DNA of 64,000 nt, taken from NCBI GenBank assembly GCA_016718605.1, contig JADKCY010000003.1:434001-498000 (forward strand), given 5' to 3'. A program made the translations under genes and the position numbers. Origin of the DNA: Lysobacterales bacterium. GTDB lineage: Bacteria; Pseudomonadota; Gammaproteobacteria; Xanthomonadales; Xanthomonadaceae. Positions 9,215-18,999 of the stretch are shown in pieces. Position 1 is the first letter of the stretch. Each line of letters begins with the position of its first letter. The notes under the pieces are model-generated. The model was not told the DNA's origin and ran no database searches. It was given only the letters and a program-made list of their open reading frames with translations.

Positions 9215-11104
9215 ATGAGCAGCCGCTACAACGCCGCCGATATCGAAGTGCTTTCTGGTCTGGACCCGGTGAAACGCCGACCAGGCATGTACACCGACAC
9301 AACCCGTCCCAATCATCTGGCGCAGGAGGTGATCGACAATGCGGTTGATGAAGCACTGGCCGGTCATGCGCGCAGCATCGAAGTCACACTGTATGTCGAT
9401 GGTAGTTGCGAGGTCTCTGACGATGGTCGCGGCATGCCGGTCGACATCCATCCCGACGAAGGCATTCCAGGCGTCGAATTGATCCTCACCCGACTGCATG
9501 CGGGCGGCAAGTTCAGTGGCAAGAACTACACGTTTTCCGGTGGCTTGCACGGCGTGGGCGTCAGCGTGGTCAACGCGTTGTCCACCCGCGTGGACGTGTT
9601 CATCAAGCGCGACGGCAACGAGTACCACATGCAATTCGCGCATGGCGATCGCACGACGCCTTTGGAAATCGTCGGCAGCGTTGGCAAACGCAATACCGGT
9701 ACCCGCGTACGTTTCTGGCCAGAGGCGAAATACTTCGATACCGTCAAATTCAACTTGCGTGCCCTGCGCCACAACTTGCGCGCCAAGGCCGTGCTTTGTC
9801 CGGGACTCAAGGTCACCCTGCTCGATGAAGCCAGTGGCGAGCGTGACAGTTGGTTCTACGAAGATGGCCTACGCGACTACTTGCGTGGCCAGCTGGCAGA
9901 TCGTGACTACCTGCCTGCCGAGCTTTTTGTAGGCGCGCTGAAACGCGACACCGAAGCGGTGGAATGGGCCGTCTGCTGGTCTGCCGAGGGCGAACTGGTG
10001 CAGGAAAGCTACGTCAACCTGATTCCCACTGCGCAAGGCGGCACTCACGTCAACGGCCTGCGCTCGGGCTTGACCGACGCGCTCCGCGAATTTTGCGATT
10101 TCCGCAACCTTCTGCCGCGTGGCGTCAAACTGGCGCCGGAAGACGTTTGGGATCGCGTGTCCTGCGTGCTTAGTCTGAAGCTGACCGATCCGCAATTTTC
10201 GGGGCAGACCAAAGAACGCCTGTCATCACGGCAAGCCGCCGCCTTCGTGGAAGGCGCGGCCCATGACGCGTTCTCGCTGTTCCTCAATCAACACACCGAA
10301 CTCGGCGAGCGCATCGCGCAGATTGCCATTGAACGTGCCGCAGCGCGCCTCAAGACCGAAAAGCAGATCGTTCGAAAGAAGATCACGCAAGGCCCTGCCC
10401 TGCCCGGCAAACTGGCCGATTGCAGCAGTCAGGATCTTTCGCGCACCGAGCTGTTCCTGGTCGAAGGCGACTCTGCCGGCGGCTCCGCCAAGCAAGCACG
10501 CGACAAGGACTTCCAAGCCATCCTGCCCTTGCGCGGCAAGATCCTGAATACGTGGGAAGTCGAAAGCAGCGCGGTGCTGGGATCGCAAGAAGTACACGAC
10601 CTCGCCGTGGCCATCGGCTGCGATCCTGGTAGCCGCGACATCAGCGGGTTGCGTTACGGCAAGATCATTGTGCTCGCCGACGCAGACTCGGATGGCCTGC
10701 ATATCGCCACCCTGTTGTCCGCGCTGTTTCTGCAGCACTTCCCTGCCTTGGTCGAGGCGGGACACATCTTCGTGGCGATGCCGCCACTATTCCGTGTCGA
10801 TGTCGGTAAGCAGGTGTTCTATGCACTCGACGAGGAAGAAAAGCGCCTTCTGCTGGATCGTATTGCACGCGAAAAGCTGCGCGGTACCATCAACGTCACG
10901 CGCTTCAAAGGTCTGGGTGAAATGAACCCCTCGCAGTTGCGTGAGTCAGCAGTGCATCCTGATACACGGCGCCTGGTGCAACTCACCATCGAAGCGCCTG
11001 ATGACACTCGCGCGCTGATGGACATGCTGCTGTCCAAAAAGCGCGCGGGCGACCGCAAACACTGGTTGGAAACTAAAGGCGATCTGGCCTCTCTCGAACT
11101 TTGA
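9215..11104 (+). CDS. parE: DNA topoisomerase IV subunit B
   Basis: 629 aa, almost the same as E. coli ParE (630). GHKL ATPase motifs are NAVDEALAG and DDGRGMPVD, with a glycine-rich GGLHGVGVSVVN lid. The TOPRIM domain has EGDSAGG and LADADSDG. The C-terminus RKHWLETKGDL is normal for ParE. Length and the absence of the GyrB insertion distinguish it from GyrB. The ATG at 9215 is preferred over a TTG at 9203. It decatenates daughter chromosomes with ParC, which is not in the window. The stop codon lies 14 bases before the upp ATG. Confidence 0.94.
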   Translation: MSSRYNAADIEVLSGLDPVKRRPGMYTDTTRPNHLAQEVIDNAVDEALAGHARSIEVTLYVDGSCEVSDDGRGMPVDIHPDEGIPGVELILTRLHAGGKFSGKNYTFSGGLHGVGVSVVNALSTRVDVFIKRDGNEYHMQFAHGDRTTPLEIVGSVGKRNTGTRVRFWPEAKYFDTVKFNLRALRHNLRAKAVLCPGLKVTLLDEASGERDSWFYEDGLRDYLRGQLADRDYLPAELFVGALKRDTEAVEWAVCWSAEGELVQESYVNLIPTAQGGTHVNGLRSGLTDALREFCDFRNLLPRGVKLAPEDVWDRVSCVLSLKLTDPQFSGQTKERLSSRQAAAFVEGAAHDAFSLFLNQHTELGERIAQIAIERAAARLKTEKQIVRKKITQGPALPGKLADCSSQDLSRTELFLVEGDSAGGSAKQARDKDFQAILPLRGKILNTWEVESSAVLGSQEVHDLAVAIGCDPGSRDISGLRYGKIIVLADADSDGLHIATLLSALFLQHFPALVEAGHIFVAMPPLFRVDVGKQVFYALDEEEKRLLLDRIAREKLRGTINVTRFKGLGEMNPSQLRESAVHPDTRRLVQLTIEAPDDTRALMDMLLSKKRAGDRKHWLETKGDLASLEL

Positions 11105-11118
11105 ATCGGATCATCGTC

Positions 11119-11754
11119 ATGCCAATCACCGAAGTCCAACACCCATTGATCCAACACAAGCTGGGGTTGATGCGCGAGTTACACATCAGCACGCGCGAAT
11201 TCCGCACGCTCGCGGCCGAAGTCGCCTCGTTGCTGACTTACGAAGCAACCAAGGATCTCGAAACAGAGGACGAGGTGATTCACGGTTGGGCAGGACCCGT
11301 CACCGTCAAGCGCATCAAGGGCAAAAAAATCACCATTGTGCCCATCCTCCGCGCAGGCCTCGGCATGCTACCCGGCGTGCTGGAGCTGATTCCTTCGGCG
11401 AAAGTCAGCGTGGTTGGCATTCAGCGCGATGAAAACAGCCTGCGCCCCGTAACCTACTACGAGAAACTCACCGGGCACATGGATGAACGCATCGCCCTGA
11501 TCGTCGACCCAATGCTGGCAACCGGTGGCACTTTGATCGCCACCATTGACATGCTCAAGGACGCAGGCTGTAAACGCATCAAAGGACTGTTTCTGGTTGC
11601 AGCTCCGGAGGGATTGGCAAAATTACAGGCCGTGCATCCGGATGTTGAGGTCTACACGGCCGCAATTGACCAGCGCTTGAATGACGTTGGCTACATCCTG
11701 CCCGGGCTGGGCGATGCGGGTGACAAGATTTTCGGAACAAAACACACCGATTGA
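11119..11754 (+). CDS. upp: Uracil phosphoribosyltransferase
   Basis: 211 aa salvage enzyme (uracil + PRPP to UMP + PPi). The PRPP-binding loop VDPMLATGGT, VPILRAGLGM and the uracil-binding C-terminal segment YILPGLGDAGD are all present. A TTG at 11101 overlapping the parE stop would add six residues; the ATG at 11119 (MPITEVQHP) is the usual Upp start. No convincing Shine-Dalgarno sequence precedes it, so coupling to parE translation is possible. It converges on ppiD. Confidence 0.94.
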   Translation: MPITEVQHPLIQHKLGLMRELHISTREFRTLAAEVASLLTYEATKDLETEDEVIHGWAGPVTVKRIKGKKITIVPILRAGLGMLPGVLELIPSAKVSVVGIQRDENSLRPVTYYEKLTGHMDERIALIVDPMLATGGTLIATIDMLKDAGCKRIKGLFLVAAPEGLAKLQAVHPDVEVYTAAIDQRLNDVGYILPGLGDAGDKIFGTKHTD

Positions 11755-11861
11755 CGAACCCGCCGCAATGGCGAACGGTAGCGGCGTGTGACCTGCAAAA
11801 CAAACAGTGCCGCTCGAAAATGCAAGGCTCCGCCGCAGTTCACGCACGTTCAAATCAATCG

Positions 11862-11892
11862 TCGGCTTCGCCTCAGTGGGCGACGAAGCCGA
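11862..11892. terminator. Hairpin between convergent upp and ppiD
   Basis: Nine-base inverted repeat TCGGCTTCG (11862-11870) / CGAAGCCGA (11884-11892) with a 13-nt loop in the 156-base space between the two stop codons. There is no clean U-tract on either strand, although the minus side is moderately T-rich. It may act as a weak bidirectional terminator. Confidence 0.4.
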
Positions 11893-11910
11893 TGATCCGT
11901 TCACCGCCGC

Positions 11911-13821
11911 TTACGGAATACGATCTTCCGCAATGACAATTGGCGTGGACTCACGCAACGCATTGAGATAGGCACGAACTTCGCTTGCGCCAATGCCTTG
12001 GGCCAACTGACTACGCAAGGAGTCACGCTCAGTCTCAGGCACTTGCGAAACATCGGCCTCAGTCACCGACTGAAGCTCAATCACTGCGTACTCGCCCAAT
12101 CCCAGCATGGCATATCCAAAAGCCGACTTGCCATCCGATCGAGCAATCTTGAACGCATCCGCAAGCACACGAGGGTCGGTATCAAGCCCCTGACGCCCTA
12201 CCGCCTCCGCCTGCATCAGTTCGCCATTGTTGGCCGCGGCGAGCGTTTCCATTGTTTTCTCCGCGGACCGCAACGCTGCCAAGGCAGAATCACGTTGTTG
12301 CGTGGCGGCAGCCTCACGGCGCTCAGCAAGCACTGCAGCGTCCACCCGCGCCCGTACCTCCTCCAAAGTCTGCAGGGACGCCGGTTGATGCTGGGCTACT
12401 TTGATGACCACGCGATGGCCAGAATCGATCTCGAGCGCATCACTGGCGTTGCCATCCTTCAGCAAGGCATCCGAAAACGCTGCGGCAATGACTTTGGGAT
12501 TGGACGCGATCCCAGTACCGCCAGAGCGAGTGAATGCTTCAGTCTGCTGAATACTCAAGCCCAATTCGCTAGCTGCGGTTTCCAAACGTGTCGGGTCTCG
12601 GTAGATGGCATCCACCAGCAGTCCCAATTGCTCGGAAAACAACCGCTCACGCTCCTCGTTAAGAGCTTCAGCCTTCAACTCTTCCTTGACCTGCTCAAAT
12701 GCCTTGGCCACTTCCGGGCGAACTTCCCGCAGTTGAATCACGTGCCAACCCTCTGGCGACTTCACCGGCTCGCTGACACCCGTTCCAGCCATCGAAAACA
12801 GGGCATCTTCAAACGCCGGGTCTGTCAAACCGCGCGTTAGCCAGCCAAGGTCGCCGCCAGCCGCTCTAGACCCAGGGTCCTGAGACTCAGCCTTTGCAAT
12901 TTCGGCAAAATCAGCGCCATCGGCCATTGCCTTGGTACGTATCTGCTGAGCCTGCTCCAAAGCCATCCGTTGCGCTTCCGCATCAGCGTTGGCCTCCAAA
13001 CGAATCAGGATATGGCTTGCCAATCGCTGTTCCGGCTCCACAAAACGCGCGCTCGCGTCCTCGTAACGCTGGCGAAGCGTCGCTTCATCGACCACCGCAT
13101 CGACCGCCATATCGGCCGCCCTGAGCTCGATGTAGTCGAGCAGAACGGTTTCTTCAGTCATGTAGTCGGCGCTGTGCGCATCGAAGTAGGATTGCGCGTC
13201 AGCCAGCTCGACCGACTCTTGCACCGCGGGCACCGGCAGCTTCAACCAGCGGAAGCTGCGCTTTTGATCGCGCAGTTTCAGGTAGCCGTCCAGATCCGCC
13301 TGCGTGGCTATCGCGCTCTTTGCAAACGCTTCGGGTAGCGACTGCACCAATAGATCATCCGCCATCAGGCGATCAAATCCCGCCGGCGTCAGTCCCTGTT
13401 GAGCCAATACCAATCGATATTGCTCGGGATCAAACTTTCCCGCCACCTGAAACGCCTCGAAACCAGCAATTTCTTCTTGCAGTTGCGCGGGCAGTATACG
13501 AATACCCAACGAGGTCGCGCCTTGACGCAAAAGTTCTGCATCAATCAAATTATCAAGCAGGCGTCTTTTGGACTCCGGTGATTCGACCAATGCCGCATCG
13601 AAGCGATCGCCCATTGCATTTCGCATCTGGGTCCGCTGCTGATCCAAGCGCTGTGAAAATTGCGCCTGACTTATTTCAACATCGCCCACTTTGGCGACAT
13701 AGTCGGCAATCGAACGGGTTCGATAATTTTCAATCCCGACAAATGCAAATGGGACAATTAGGATGCCGACAATAACGACAGCAACCCAACCGGTAATTTT
13801 CTCGCGCAGTGTCTGCAACAT
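11911..13821 (-). CDS. ppiD: Peptidyl-prolyl cis-trans isomerase D (membrane-anchored periplasmic foldase)
   Basis: 636 aa. One N-terminal transmembrane anchor (about residues 10-30, VAVVIVGILIVPFAFVGI) precedes a SurA-like N-domain. A parvulin domain follows near residues 265-365 (ASHILIRLEAN, GGDLGWLTRG), then a long C-terminal region. PpiD is the inner-membrane periplasmic chaperone near the Sec translocon. Position downstream of lon-hupB and two tRNA genes matches the conserved lon-hupB-ppiD order of gammaproteobacteria. A tRNA terminator separates it from the tRNA pair, so it probably has its own promoter in 13822-13921. Confidence 0.92.
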   Translation of the reverse strand: MLQTLREKITGWVAVVIVGILIVPFAFVGIENYRTRSIADYVAKVGDVEISQAQFSQRLDQQRTQMRNAMGDRFDAALVESPESKRRLLDNLIDAELLRQGATSLGIRILPAQLQEEIAGFEAFQVAGKFDPEQYRLVLAQQGLTPAGFDRLMADDLLVQSLPEAFAKSAIATQADLDGYLKLRDQKRSFRWLKLPVPAVQESVELADAQSYFDAHSADYMTEETVLLDYIELRAADMAVDAVVDEATLRQRYEDASARFVEPEQRLASHILIRLEANADAEAQRMALEQAQQIRTKAMADGADFAEIAKAESQDPGSRAAGGDLGWLTRGLTDPAFEDALFSMAGTGVSEPVKSPEGWHVIQLREVRPEVAKAFEQVKEELKAEALNEERERLFSEQLGLLVDAIYRDPTRLETAASELGLSIQQTEAFTRSGGTGIASNPKVIAAAFSDALLKDGNASDALEIDSGHRVVIKVAQHQPASLQTLEEVRARVDAAVLAERREAAATQQRDSALAALRSAEKTMETLAAANNGELMQAEAVGRQGLDTDPRVLADAFKIARSDGKSAFGYAMLGLGEYAVIELQSVTEADVSQVPETERDSLRSQLAQGIGASEVRAYLNALRESTPIVIAEDRIP

Positions 13822-13921
13822 GTGAGTTAACCGTTCAGTTCCAGAGTAACAACGGAGCGTTCCTGAACTGAATCACGACGGTGATTAACACCACCTCTCA
13901 TTCAATCAGCAATCGGAACAC

Positions 13922-13954
13922 AAAAGAAAAGGGCGCCGAATGCGGCGCCCTTTT
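13922..13954 (-). terminator. Terminator of the tRNA-Val/tRNA-Asp transcript
   Basis: Perfect 12-bp stem (13927-13938 with 13943-13954, loop AATG) with A-runs on one side and T-runs on the other. It lies 8 bases beyond the tRNA-Asp 3' end on the minus strand. Confidence 0.88.
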
Positions 13955-13961
13955 GAACAAA

Positions 13962-14038
13962 TGGCGGAGTGGACGGGACTCGAACCCGCGACCCCCGGCG
14001 TGACAGGCCGGTATTCTAACCGACTGAACTACCACTCC
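13962..14038 (-). tRNA. tRNA-Asp (GUC)
   Basis: 77-nt cloverleaf on the minus strand with acceptor GGAGTGG/CCACTCC, discriminator G and encoded CCA. The anticodon loop CCTGTCACG gives anticodon GUC, and the T arm is GGGTTCGAGTCCC. It closely matches E. coli tRNA-Asp. Confidence 0.97.
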
Positions 14039-14115
14039 GCACTTGAACCGCTCGGCATTATCTTTAGAAAATGCCAGATTGTCTATAGGGACAACCCGAA
14101 TTGCTTAGCAGGCGG

Positions 14116-14190
14116 TGGTGGGTGCTGAGGGTTTCGAACCCCCGACCCTCTCCGTGTAAGGGAGACGCTCTACCGCTGAGCTAAGCACCC
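14116..14190 (-). tRNA. tRNA-Val (UAC)
   Basis: 75-nt cloverleaf on the minus strand with acceptor GGGTGCT/AGCACCC, discriminator A and encoded CCA. The anticodon loop CTTACAC gives UAC. Its 5' end is only 11 bases from the hupB stop codon, so it is probably cut from the hupB mRNA. Confidence 0.97.
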
Positions 14191-14201
14191 AACGAAGTTC
14201 G

Positions 14202-14474
14202 TCAGTTTACAGCATCCTTAAGTGCTTTGCCAGCCTTGAAGGCTGGAACTTTCGACGCCTTGATCTTGAGCGTATCGCCCGTGCGAGGATTCCGCCCCGT
14301 GCGAGCTGCACGTTTACGCACCTCAAACGTCCCGAACCCCACCAGGGTCACCGAATCGCCCTTTTTCAGCGCCTTCTTGATCACTGCAATGACGGCATCG
14401 ACCGCATTGCCAGCGTCCGCCTTGGTCAATTCTGCTGCGTCCGCCACAGCCGCCACAAATTCAGCCTTGTTCAT
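14202..14474 (-). CDS. hupB: DNA-binding protein HU-beta
   Basis: 90 aa nucleoid protein that bends DNA as a dimer. It starts MNKAEFVAAVAD and contains the HU signature GFGTFEVRKRAARTGRNPRTG in the DNA-binding arm. The ATG at 14474 has GGGAG upstream; the longer open frame to 14636 is not coding-like. It follows lon (212-base gap, 14475-14686, no gene seen) and is followed within 11 bases by tRNA-Val. Confidence 0.96.
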   Translation of the reverse strand: MNKAEFVAAVADAAELTKADAGNAVDAVIAVIKKALKKGDSVTLVGFGTFEVRKRAARTGRNPRTGDTLKIKASKVPAFKAGKALKDAVN

Positions 14475-14686
14475 GCTGCTATCACTCCCATCGCAACCAT
14501 TCGGTCGCTCATTGATTTGATGGCCGGACACTCCCCTGCCGCCGCCCGAACGGACCTGTCCCCGACCGACTTTGCCGCTCCACCAGAAAGCCCTGAGCGT
14601 CACGGTTTTTATACCAGCGAGCGACTGGTCACGCAACCTGAAATGCAGTGATATCAGGGGTTACAGCGTGACAACCCGACACAAGG

Positions 14687-17155
14687 TCAATGCGCGCGTC
14701 GTGATTTTCCAGCGCGCGTTGCGCGACCGCTCTTTGTTGGACGAACGGGAACTACCGGCGTGGCGTCACGCGAATGCACCGCGGGCTTCGGTGCTCGCAC
14801 CAACGCAATGTCCAAGACCTGATCAATCCATCGTACTGGGCGAATATCCAGCCCTTCAGTCACATTGGCAGGAATATCGGCCAAGTCCTTCGCATTTTCC
14901 TCTGGAATCAACACCGTCTTGATCCCGCCCCTCAAGGCTGCCAACAGTTTTTCCTTGAGGCCCCCAATCGGCAGGACGCGACCACGCAAGGTAATCTCGC
15001 CTGTCATCGCAACATCCTTGCGGACCGGCACCCTAGTCAGCGCCGACACCAATGCCGTGCACATCGCTATACCCGCGCTTGGGCCATCTTTTGGTGTTGC
15101 ACCTTCTGGCGCATGCACGTGAATGTCCAACTTCTGATGGAATTCGGGATCCACTCCGAGGAGCTCGGCACGCGCGCGCACCACACTCTGCGCGGCCTTG
15201 ATCGACTCCTGCATGACATCGCCCAGCTGACCGGTGTGAATCAAGAGCCCCTTGCCGGGCATGACGGTCGCCTCAATCTGCAGGAGGTCACCTCCAACTT
15301 CCGTCCACGCCAGTCCGGTCACCAGTCCGATCTCGTTCTCCTGCTCGACACGCCCAAAGTCGAATCGGCGCACCCCCAAGAAGCGATGCAGATTGTCACC
15401 GGTGACCATCAAGCCCTTGAACTTTGGTCGCTTTCCCGCGGGCTTGGCTGCTCCTATCAACTCAGACTCATCCAGAGAAAGGGCTTTTACGACCTTGCGG
15501 CAAATTTTTGAGATTTCGCGCTCCAGACCACGCACGCCGGATTCACGCGTGTAGTAGCGCACGATCGACCTGACCGCTTCAGAATCAACACGCAGTTCAT
15601 CCAACTTCAGTCCGTTGGCTTTAAGTTGCTTGGGCAACAAGTAGCGTTGCGCAATGGCCAGCTTCTCGTCTTCCGTATACCCAGGAATGCGGATGACCTC
15701 CATGCGATCAAGCAAGGGGCCAGGAATGTTCAAGGTGTTAGCCGTCGCCACAAACATCACTTCGGAAAGATCGAAATCGACTTCCAAGTAATGATCATTG
15801 AAGGCCGAGTTCTGCTCGGGGTCCAAAACTTCGAGCAACGCCGAACTTGGATCTCCCCGGAAGTCCATGCTCATCTTGTCGATTTCATCCAGCACGAACA
15901 ACGGATTCCGGCTACCGACCTTGGCGAGATTCTGCAGCAACCGGCCGGGCATCGAACCGATGTAGGTCCGTCGATGGCCGCGGATTTCGGCCTCGTCGCG
16001 TACGCCGCCCAAGCTCATTCGAACGAACTTTCGATTGGTCGCTTTTGCGATGGATTGTCCCAGCGACGTCTTGCCAACACCTGGCGGTCCAACCAAGCAG
16101 AGGATTGGCGCCTTCATGCTGCGGACACGCTGTTGTACTGCGAGATATTCGAGGATTCGCTCTTTGACCTTCTCCAGACCCCAATGGTCTTCATCAAGAA
16201 CCTGCTGAGCCAGGGGCAAATCTCGACGGACCTTGGTTCGCGCTTTCCAAGGCACATTCACCATCCAATCGACGTAATTCCGCACGACCGTAGCTTCCGC
16301 TGACATCGGCGACATGTGCTTCAATTTGTTGAGCTCTGCGCGCGCCTTGGTCTCAACGGCCTTTGGCATTCCGGACTTGGCGATCCTGCTGGCCAGATCC
16401 TCCATCTCATTCGGCGCATCCTCAAGCTCTCCGAGCTCCTTCTGGATAGCCTTCATCTGCTCGTTCAGGTAGTACTCGCGCTGGCTCTTCTCCATCTGCG
16501 ATTTAACCCGACCACGGATGCGCTTCTCGATCTGCTGCACATCGATCTCACCCTCGACAAACCCCAACAGCAGCTCAAGTCGCCTCGCGACATCAGCGGT
16601 CTCGAGCAGTTGCTGCTTGTCCGCAATCCGAATTGCCAAGTGCGCGGCAACCGTATCGGCAAAGCGACCAGGCTCATCAATACCCGCCAACGTTGTCAGC
16701 AGCTCAGGGGGCAGCTTGCGATTGGTCTTGACGTACTGCTCAAAAAGCTCGTTCAGTGACTTCACAGCCACATCAACTTCCCGCTGGTCCGAGACAGGCG
16801 CCGTTTCGATGATCTCAACTTGTGCTTCCAAAGCACCGTCGCTTTCGGAAAGGCCATGAACATGCGCGCGCTCACCTCCCTCCACCAGCACCTTCACGGT
16901 GCCATCGGGCAATTTCAGCAACTGCAGAACCTGAGCCAACGTACCAATTTGGTAGAGATCGTCAACGCCGGGATCGTCAATTTCGGCAGCTTTTTGGGCA
17001 AGCAGCACAATCTGCTTGTCCGCCTGCATTGCCCGCTCCAGAGCACGCATGGACTTTTCTCGCCCCACAAACAAGGGGATAACCATGTTGGGGTATACGA
17101 CAACATCCCGAAGTGGCAGCACCGGCAAAACAGGATGGCCTTTGGCAGCTTTCAT
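14687..17155 (-). CDS. lon: ATP-dependent protease La
   Basis: 822 aa from the chosen ATG, which has GGAGTG upstream; the frame runs open to 17251. The LON N-domain (PVLPLRDVVVYPNM), AAA+ Walker A GPPGVGKTSLG and Walker B VLDEIDK are present. The C-terminal serine-lysine protease domain has the catalytic serine in DGPSAGIAM. The basic tail after residue about 790 (RPTKSGRATRAGKSRRAH) is longer than in E. coli Lon (784 aa). It degrades misfolded and short-lived regulatory proteins. Order clpP-clpX-lon-hupB is conserved in gammaproteobacteria. Confidence 0.96.
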   Translation of the reverse strand: MKAAKGHPVLPVLPLRDVVVYPNMVIPLFVGREKSMRALERAMQADKQIVLLAQKAAEIDDPGVDDLYQIGTLAQVLQLLKLPDGTVKVLVEGGERAHVHGLSESDGALEAQVEIIETAPVSDQREVDVAVKSLNELFEQYVKTNRKLPPELLTTLAGIDEPGRFADTVAAHLAIRIADKQQLLETADVARRLELLLGFVEGEIDVQQIEKRIRGRVKSQMEKSQREYYLNEQMKAIQKELGELEDAPNEMEDLASRIAKSGMPKAVETKARAELNKLKHMSPMSAEATVVRNYVDWMVNVPWKARTKVRRDLPLAQQVLDEDHWGLEKVKERILEYLAVQQRVRSMKAPILCLVGPPGVGKTSLGQSIAKATNRKFVRMSLGGVRDEAEIRGHRRTYIGSMPGRLLQNLAKVGSRNPLFVLDEIDKMSMDFRGDPSSALLEVLDPEQNSAFNDHYLEVDFDLSEVMFVATANTLNIPGPLLDRMEVIRIPGYTEDEKLAIAQRYLLPKQLKANGLKLDELRVDSEAVRSIVRYYTRESGVRGLEREISKICRKVVKALSLDESELIGAAKPAGKRPKFKGLMVTGDNLHRFLGVRRFDFGRVEQENEIGLVTGLAWTEVGGDLLQIEATVMPGKGLLIHTGQLGDVMQESIKAAQSVVRARAELLGVDPEFHQKLDIHVHAPEGATPKDGPSAGIAMCTALVSALTRVPVRKDVAMTGEITLRGRVLPIGGLKEKLLAALRGGIKTVLIPEENAKDLADIPANVTEGLDIRPVRWIDQVLDIALVRAPKPAVHSRDATPVVPVRPTKSGRATRAGKSRRAH

Positions 17156-17525
17156 CGAAACACTCCGAATCGGGTTCGAAAACGTGGCAGGGGACAGCAA
17201 CCCCCGTCCCACAGCGCAAACATCCATGCGCTGAAAATCTTCACCATGCAAGGATTGTTCAAAATACAGGCGCTAGACGCGAGCCCAAAGGAGATTGGGT
17301 CACAAGCGAGCGAAACAAGACGGCTTCGAGAGATTCACGCGATCGATTGGTCGTCGAGCCCATCCAACTTGCCACGCTCGTCATTGCCGTCAGCCACGAT
17401 GAGCAGGATGAGCCGCCCCGTCATGGAAGCAGGATCACCTTGCCGACGGGCTCGACACGTTGGCAAAGCAACGCCAGGCTAGACGAGCAGCACACACGCG
17501 CGAAGTCGCTTCACGCGCGTGGTCA
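17156..17525 (-). promoter_or_regulatory. lon-clpX intergenic region with hairpin
   Basis: A 370-base gene-free stretch. Directly after the clpX stop on the minus strand lies a stem-loop (CACGCGCG 17495-17502 with CGCGCGTG 17514-17521, inner GAAG/CTTC pairing) without a U-tract. Closer to lon, a weak promoter-like pair TTGGGC and TATTTT with a 16-base spacer is visible near 17265-17300 on the minus strand. No clear heat-shock (sigma-32) consensus was recognised. No gene is supported here. Confidence 0.4.
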
Positions 17526-18809
17526 CTACTCTGAAGATGCCTTGGATGTCAGCGGTGCGCTGTCATAGACGAGGTAGGGTGCGGATTTATCGTTGATCAC
17601 AGAGTCGTCTACGACCACTTTGGAGACGCCGTCGATAGAAGGCAGGTCATACATCGTATCCAGCAGCACCTGCTCAAGAATCGTCCGCAAACCGCGCGCA
17701 CCGGTCTTTCGCGTCAGCGCCTTGCGAGCAACCGCTGACAGCGCGTCTGGACGAAATTCCAAATCGACGCCTTCCAGTTCAAACAGACGCCGAAACTGCT
17801 TGGTGATCGCATTTTTTGGTTCAGTAAGGATGCGCACCAGGGCGGCCTCATCCAATTCTTCCAAGGTGGCGACGACCGGAAGGCGTCCGACGAATTCAGG
17901 TATCAATCCAAATTTGATCAGATCCTCGGGCTCAACATCGGCCAACAGACGTCCAACATCGGACTTTTGGTCTTTGCTGCGCACACTGGCAGAAAAACCA
18001 ATCCCCGATGCATCGGCCGAGCGTTGCTGGATGATCTTCTCCAAACCCGAAAAAGCGCCGCCACAGATAAACAAAATGTTCCGCGTATCCACTTGCAGAA
18101 ACTCTTGCTGCGGATGCTTTCGTCCGCCTTGCGGTGGCACGGAAGCAACCGTGCCTTCAATGAGCTTGAGCAGCGCTTGCTGTACACCCTCGCCAGAAAC
18201 ATCGCGGGTGATGGACGGGTTTTCCGATTTGCGCGAAATCTTGTCGATCTCGTCGATATACACGATGCCTGTCTGCGCCTTTTCTACATCGTAATCACAC
18301 TTTTGCAGCAACTTCTGAATGATGTTCTCGACATCCTCGCCCACGTAGCCCGCTTCGGTCAGCGTGGTGGCATCCGCGATGGTGAAGGGAACATTGAGCA
18401 ATCGTGCCAAGGTTTCCGCCAACAAAGTCTTACCTGACCCGGTTGGCCCGACCAGCAAAATATTGCTCTTTGAAAGCTCCACTTCATCGTTTCGACTCCG
18501 CGCTTCGACGCGTTTGTAGTGGTTGTACACCGCCACTGCCAGGGTGCGTTTCGCTCGCGCTTGACCGACAACGTATTGATCCAACGCATCCAGAATTTCA
18601 CGGGGTTTAGGCAAGTGACTACGCGTAGCGCTGCCCTTTTCCTCCAGTTCCTCGCGGATGATGTCGTTGCAAAGCTCAACGCATTCATCGCAGATGAAGA
18701 CGCTGGGCCCCGCAATCAACTTGCGAACTTCGTGCTGGCTTTTGCCGCAAAACGAGCAGTAGAGAATTTTCCCACTGTCACCTGAGCGACCTTGACGCTC
18801 TTCAGTCAT
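17526..18809 (-). CDS. clpX: ATP-dependent Clp protease ATP-binding subunit ClpX
   Basis: 427 aa AAA+ unfoldase that feeds substrates to ClpP. The N-terminal zinc-binding domain has YCSFCGKSQ and ICDECVELC, Walker A is GPTGSGKTLLAETLA, and Walker B is VYIDEIDKI. The ClpP-contacting IGF loop is present as SGIGFSA. The ATG at 18809 (MTEERQGRSGDSG) has CAGGAA eight bases upstream and fits family N-termini better than the upstream ATG at 18833. A 190-base gap (18810-18999) separates it from clpP; no terminator is seen there, so co-transcription is possible. Confidence 0.96.
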   Translation of the reverse strand: MTEERQGRSGDSGKILYCSFCGKSQHEVRKLIAGPSVFICDECVELCNDIIREELEEKGSATRSHLPKPREILDALDQYVVGQARAKRTLAVAVYNHYKRVEARSRNDEVELSKSNILLVGPTGSGKTLLAETLARLLNVPFTIADATTLTEAGYVGEDVENIIQKLLQKCDYDVEKAQTGIVYIDEIDKISRKSENPSITRDVSGEGVQQALLKLIEGTVASVPPQGGRKHPQQEFLQVDTRNILFICGGAFSGLEKIIQQRSADASGIGFSASVRSKDQKSDVGRLLADVEPEDLIKFGLIPEFVGRLPVVATLEELDEAALVRILTEPKNAITKQFRRLFELEGVDLEFRPDALSAVARKALTRKTGARGLRTILEQVLLDTMYDLPSIDGVSKVVVDDSVINDKSAPYLVYDSAPLTSKASSE

Positions 18810-18999
18810 GAGGCAGTTCCTGAAATACAACAACCATCATTCGTCGCAGTCAACGCGAGGCGCTGGGAGCAACGACGATTCGAGAATACCACAGGCCATT
18901 CGCGACCCGGGTCAACGCGCCCTTCAAGTGCACGGACTCGCCAGACAACAGCCCAGCGATCCGCAAGCAAGATCACCTTAAATACTCGGCGCCTCGTGT

